NCBI RefSeq assembly: GCF_029223285.1
Contig: NZ_JARHUJ010000004.1
Coordinates: 682,001 to 746,000 of the forward strand
Direction of reading: 5' to 3'
Origin: Paraflavitalea sp. CAU 1676
GTDB lineage: Bacteria; Bacteroidota; Bacteroidia; Chitinophagales; Chitinophagaceae
DNA: 64,000 nucleotides
Of this stretch, positions 61,759-64,000 are shown one piece after another. The notes beneath the pieces were generated by a model. That model saw only the letters and a list, made by a program, of their open reading frames with translations, ran no database searches and was not told where the DNA came from. The position numbers and the translations under genes were made by a program. Position 1 is the stretch's first letter, and each line of letters begins with the position of its first letter.

Positions 61759-62382
61759 ATGAGCGTACTGGATAAACTGGCATCTGTCCTTGGCCGCCGC
61801 GATGAAGTGCCCAACCAGGAGTTGGCACATGCCATCGTAAAGAAAAACGATGCGAAAGCCGTGAAAGAACTCGTCGATAACCTGCACCACAAAAACAAGG
61901 ATATACAAAGCGATTGCATCAAAGTATTGTATGAGATCGGCGAACATAAACCGGCGCTCATAGCTGCCTACGCCCCTCAGTTCATTGCCCTGCTCGGTCA
62001 TAAGAACAACCGGCTGCAATGGGGCGCCATGACCGCGCTAAGCGCCATTACCCTCGAAAATCCCAAAGAAATATACGCAGCACTACCTGCCATACTCGAA
62101 GCGGCCGATAAAAGATCGGTGATCACCAAAGACCATGCGGTGAACATCCTGATCAATCTATACAGCGTGAAGAAATACCAGGACGATGCATTTCCCCTGT
62201 TGATAGAGCTATTGGTAAGTAGCCCTGTCAACCAACTCCCCATGTACGCCGAGAAAGCAATGCCTGTCATCCTGGACAAAAACAAAGCGCTGTTCATTAA
62301 AACACTGCAGTCAAGACTCGATGATATTGACAAAGACACCAAACGCAAACGCGTGGAAAAGGTGATCAAAAAACTCAGTTAA
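61759..62382 (+). CDS. HEAT-repeat protein
   Basis: 207 residues, all alpha-helical. Successive helix pairs show the HEAT pattern (AVKELVDNLHHKNKDIQSDCIKVLYEIGEHKP, IALLGHKNNRLQWGAMTALSAI, AVNILINLYSV). No signal peptide. Proteins of this kind act as scaffolds; partner unknown. Its last 8 bases overlap the 3' end of bioA on the opposite strand. Confidence 0.85.
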   Translation: MSVLDKLASVLGRRDEVPNQELAHAIVKKNDAKAVKELVDNLHHKNKDIQSDCIKVLYEIGEHKPALIAAYAPQFIALLGHKNNRLQWGAMTALSAITLENPKEIYAALPAILEAADKRSVITKDHAVNILINLYSVKKYQDDAFPLLIELLVSSPVNQLPMYAEKAMPVILDKNKALFIKTLQSRLDDIDKDTKRKRVEKVIKKLS

Positions 62383-63664
62383 CCGCATTCAGTTCACCCA
62401 GTATTTCATTAATTGTTAAATACACCTTTTCCAGTTCCACTTCCGTAATGCAGTAGGGAGGCATCAGGTAAACGGTATTACCCAATGGACGTAAATAAAC
62501 GCCACGGCTCAGCGCTTTTTGCGTGATCTCCCGGCCGATATTGTTCAGGTATTCATCTTTACCCAGCACCAGTTCAAAGGCAAACAGGGTACCGCAGCAG
62601 CGGATGTTCTTAGTGATGGCTGGAAATTCAACAGCTACCCGGCTGGCAAATGACTGGTGTTGCTGGCCGATACGGTCGATGTTTTGCTGGCAGGTTTCTT
62701 TTTCCAACAGGTCCAGACTGGCCAGCGCAGCGGCGCAGGCCAGCGGGTTGGCGGTAAAAGAGTGACCATGAAAAAAAGTCTTCAGTTTATCCTCTTCCAG
62801 GAATGCTTCATAAATGCGGTGTGTGCAGGCCGTTACGCCCAACGCCATCGTGCCACCGGTAAGTCCCTTCGACAAGCAAACGATATCAGGCTGATGCTCC
62901 AGGTAATGCGAGGCAAATAACTTACCGGTGCGGCCAAACCCTGTCATCACTTCGTCCGCAATACAGATCACCTCATGCGCCTGGCATTTTGCGATCAGGC
63001 CATCGAGCCGGGCTGCCTCATACATCAACATACCCCCTGCCCCCTGCACCAGCGGTTCATAAATCAGGCAGGCCACCTCCTCCCAGGGAATGCCTTGGTC
63101 ATCCAGTTGAGATATGTCAAAATTTGCCTGGTGAACATCGATAAAGATCACCTCGAACAACTTGTCCTGAAAAGCCAGGGTAAAAACGCTTCGTTCGCTC
63201 ACACTCATGGCGCCAAACGTGTCGCCATGGTACGAGTTATTGAAAGCCAATATCTTATTGCGATTCCGCTGGCCTTTGTTCCACCAGTACTGGATCGACA
63301 TCTTGAGGGCTACTTCGGTAGCTGTAGATCCATTATCAGAATAGAATATGCGTGAAATAGCGCCGGGAAGCTTCTCCAAAAGCCGTTCTGCCAGCCGAAC
63401 CGCGGGTTCGTGCGTAAAACCGGCAAAAATTACCTGCTCCAGGGTCTTTGCCTGCTCATATAGTTTTTCCGCAATATATGGATGAGCATGGCCGTGAATG
63501 GTGACCCACCAGCTGCTGATGGCGTCGATATAATCGTTACCGTCTGTATCTGTTAAATAACATCCGTCACCTTTAACTATGGGAATTGGATCCGGCATGT
63601 ATTTTTGTGGAGTGTATGGATGCCAGATCACTTGCTTATCCCTGAGTTTCAATGAATTTGACAT
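62375..63664 (-). CDS. bioA: Adenosylmethionine-8-amino-7-oxononanoate aminotransferase
   Basis: PLP-dependent aminotransferase of biotin synthesis, converting KAPA to DAPA with SAM as amino donor. 429 residues. BioA-specific N-terminus (VIWHPYTPQKYM) and SSWWVTIHGHAHP. PLP Lys266 in CLSKGLTGGTMALG, with DEVMTGFGRTGKLFA before it. Other bio genes are not in the window. It overlaps the HEAT gene by 8 bp at the 3' end. Its promoter is unusually close to the ATG. Confidence 0.97.
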   Translation of the reverse strand: MSNSLKLRDKQVIWHPYTPQKYMPDPIPIVKGDGCYLTDTDGNDYIDAISSWWVTIHGHAHPYIAEKLYEQAKTLEQVIFAGFTHEPAVRLAERLLEKLPGAISRIFYSDNGSTATEVALKMSIQYWWNKGQRNRNKILAFNNSYHGDTFGAMSVSERSVFTLAFQDKLFEVIFIDVHQANFDISQLDDQGIPWEEVACLIYEPLVQGAGGMLMYEAARLDGLIAKCQAHEVICIADEVMTGFGRTGKLFASHYLEHQPDIVCLSKGLTGGTMALGVTACTHRIYEAFLEEDKLKTFFHGHSFTANPLACAAALASLDLLEKETCQQNIDRIGQQHQSFASRVAVEFPAITKNIRCCGTLFAFELVLGKDEYLNNIGREITQKALSRGVYLRPLGNTVYLMPPYCITEVELEKVYLTINEILGELNAVN

Positions 63665-63668
63665 GGGT

Positions 63669-63699
63669 CAAAGGTAAGGTTCTTCCATTATCCCCAAAA
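63669..63699 (-). promoter_or_regulatory. Promoter of bioA, near-leaderless
   Basis: On the minus strand TTTTG (63699-63695), an 18-bp spacer, then TACCTTTG (63676-63669). The ATG begins 4 bp after the -7 box, so transcription should start at or within a base or two of the start codon. Consensus match and spacing are both ideal. Confidence 0.75.
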
Positions 63700-63799
63700 T
63701 GGGCGCCGGTTGTTGCCGGGCAGGCCGGGGATACAGGTCAAAAAAACTTGCAAGGGAAGCAGAAAAGTAGAATCGGGTGCAACGTCTTGGAATTGTAAA

Positions 63800-64000
63800 A
63801 TGTCACGTGTAGTACAGAAAATGGATTATAACAGGCTGGTTAAAGATTGTATCAAGGGCCGACCGGACGCCCAGCGACAGCTCTACGAGCATTTTGCCGA
63901 GGGGATGCTGGGTATATGCTATAGGTACACTAAGTCGATGACCGATGCCGAAGATGTGTTGCAGGAAGGATTTATCAAAGTATTCAAACACCTGGATCAA
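63800..64000 (+). CDS. ECF-type sigma factor, N-terminal part (cut by window end)
   Basis: The first 67 codons are in the window. Region 2 is clear: YNRLVKDCIKGRPDAQRQLYEHFAEGMLGICYRYTKSMTDAEDVLQEGFIKVFKHLDQ, typical of ECF sigma factors. ATG 63800 (MSRVVQKM) is preferred; an internal ATG at 63821 (MDYNRL) is a possible alternative. Region 4 lies outside the window. Partners unknown. Confidence 0.88.
   Translation, partial: MSRVVQKMDYNRLVKDCIKGRPDAQRQLYEHFAEGMLGICYRYTKSMTDAEDVLQEGFIKVFKHLDQ

Overview
The window looks like chromosomal DNA of a Bacteroidota bacterium, most probably from the Chitinophagaceae. Three things point there. At least two secreted proteins end in type IX secretion (Por) C-terminal sorting domains. 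The gene families are typical of the group: large FtsX-type permeases, DUF3667, DUF2911, LytTR two-component systems, TonB receptors with an N-terminal carboxypeptidase-regulatory-like domain, and MlaEFD. About a dozen upstream regions carry the Bacteroidota -7 box TAnnTTTG, while Shine-Dalgarno sequences are weak or absent. I see no tRNA, rRNA, CRISPR array, transposase or phage gene. The gene set reads as core and accessory metabolism plus cell-envelope functions, not as a mobile island. The genus is inference.

Layout. 1-6.8 kb: tail of a probable M56/BlaR1-type protein with a long charged heptad repeat, then zwf and a HAD phosphatase (minus strand), an S1/P1 nuclease, and an mlaE-mlaF-mlaD lipid-transport operon. 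6.8-12 kb: an FtsX-type permease, a secreted alpha/beta hydrolase with a T9SS tail, and a Tat-exported NIPSNAP protein. 12-21 kb: a heavy-metal RND efflux operon (small acidic protein, TolC, adaptor, CusA/CzcA-like pump), divergent from a TonB-dependent siderophore-type receptor. 21-31 kb: GH2 beta-galactosidase, membrane-anchored AraC regulator, S41 peptidase, an amidohydrolase fused to a SnoaL-like domain, an ECF sigma factor with a four-helix membrane partner, and an OmpA protein. 32-40 kb: LytS/LytTR two-component pair with a small exported protein, a cytochrome c lipoprotein, a DnaJ-domain membrane protein, a polysaccharide deacetylase, a stand-alone LytTR regulator with a degenerate receiver, and two surface proteins. 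40-49 kb: MGT-type glycosyltransferase, MgtC plus an acidic protein, small lipoproteins, a DUF481-like outer-membrane protein, and gcvP. 49-57 kb: DUF3667 protein, two tandem sterol-desaturase-family paralogues, YkgJ, a Kef-type antiporter, an MFS exporter, deoxynucleoside kinase and folK. 57-64 kb: sppA, an ABC-2 permease operon, a HEAT-repeat protein, bioA, and the start of another ECF sigma factor.

Most transcription units are short (1-4 genes) and many are bounded by clear intrinsic terminators. The clearest cooperating sets are the Mla complex, the tripartite efflux pump, the HK/RR pair with its likely small exported target, and the paired sterol desaturases. No complete novel system such as a defence island is evident. 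The observations most worth pursuing are a cis motif shared between the two-component operon and the adjacent small exported gene, two families of ~11-bp phased repeats in gene-free DNA, a LytTR regulator whose receiver has lost its phosphorylation residues, and a probable near-leaderless bioA promoter.
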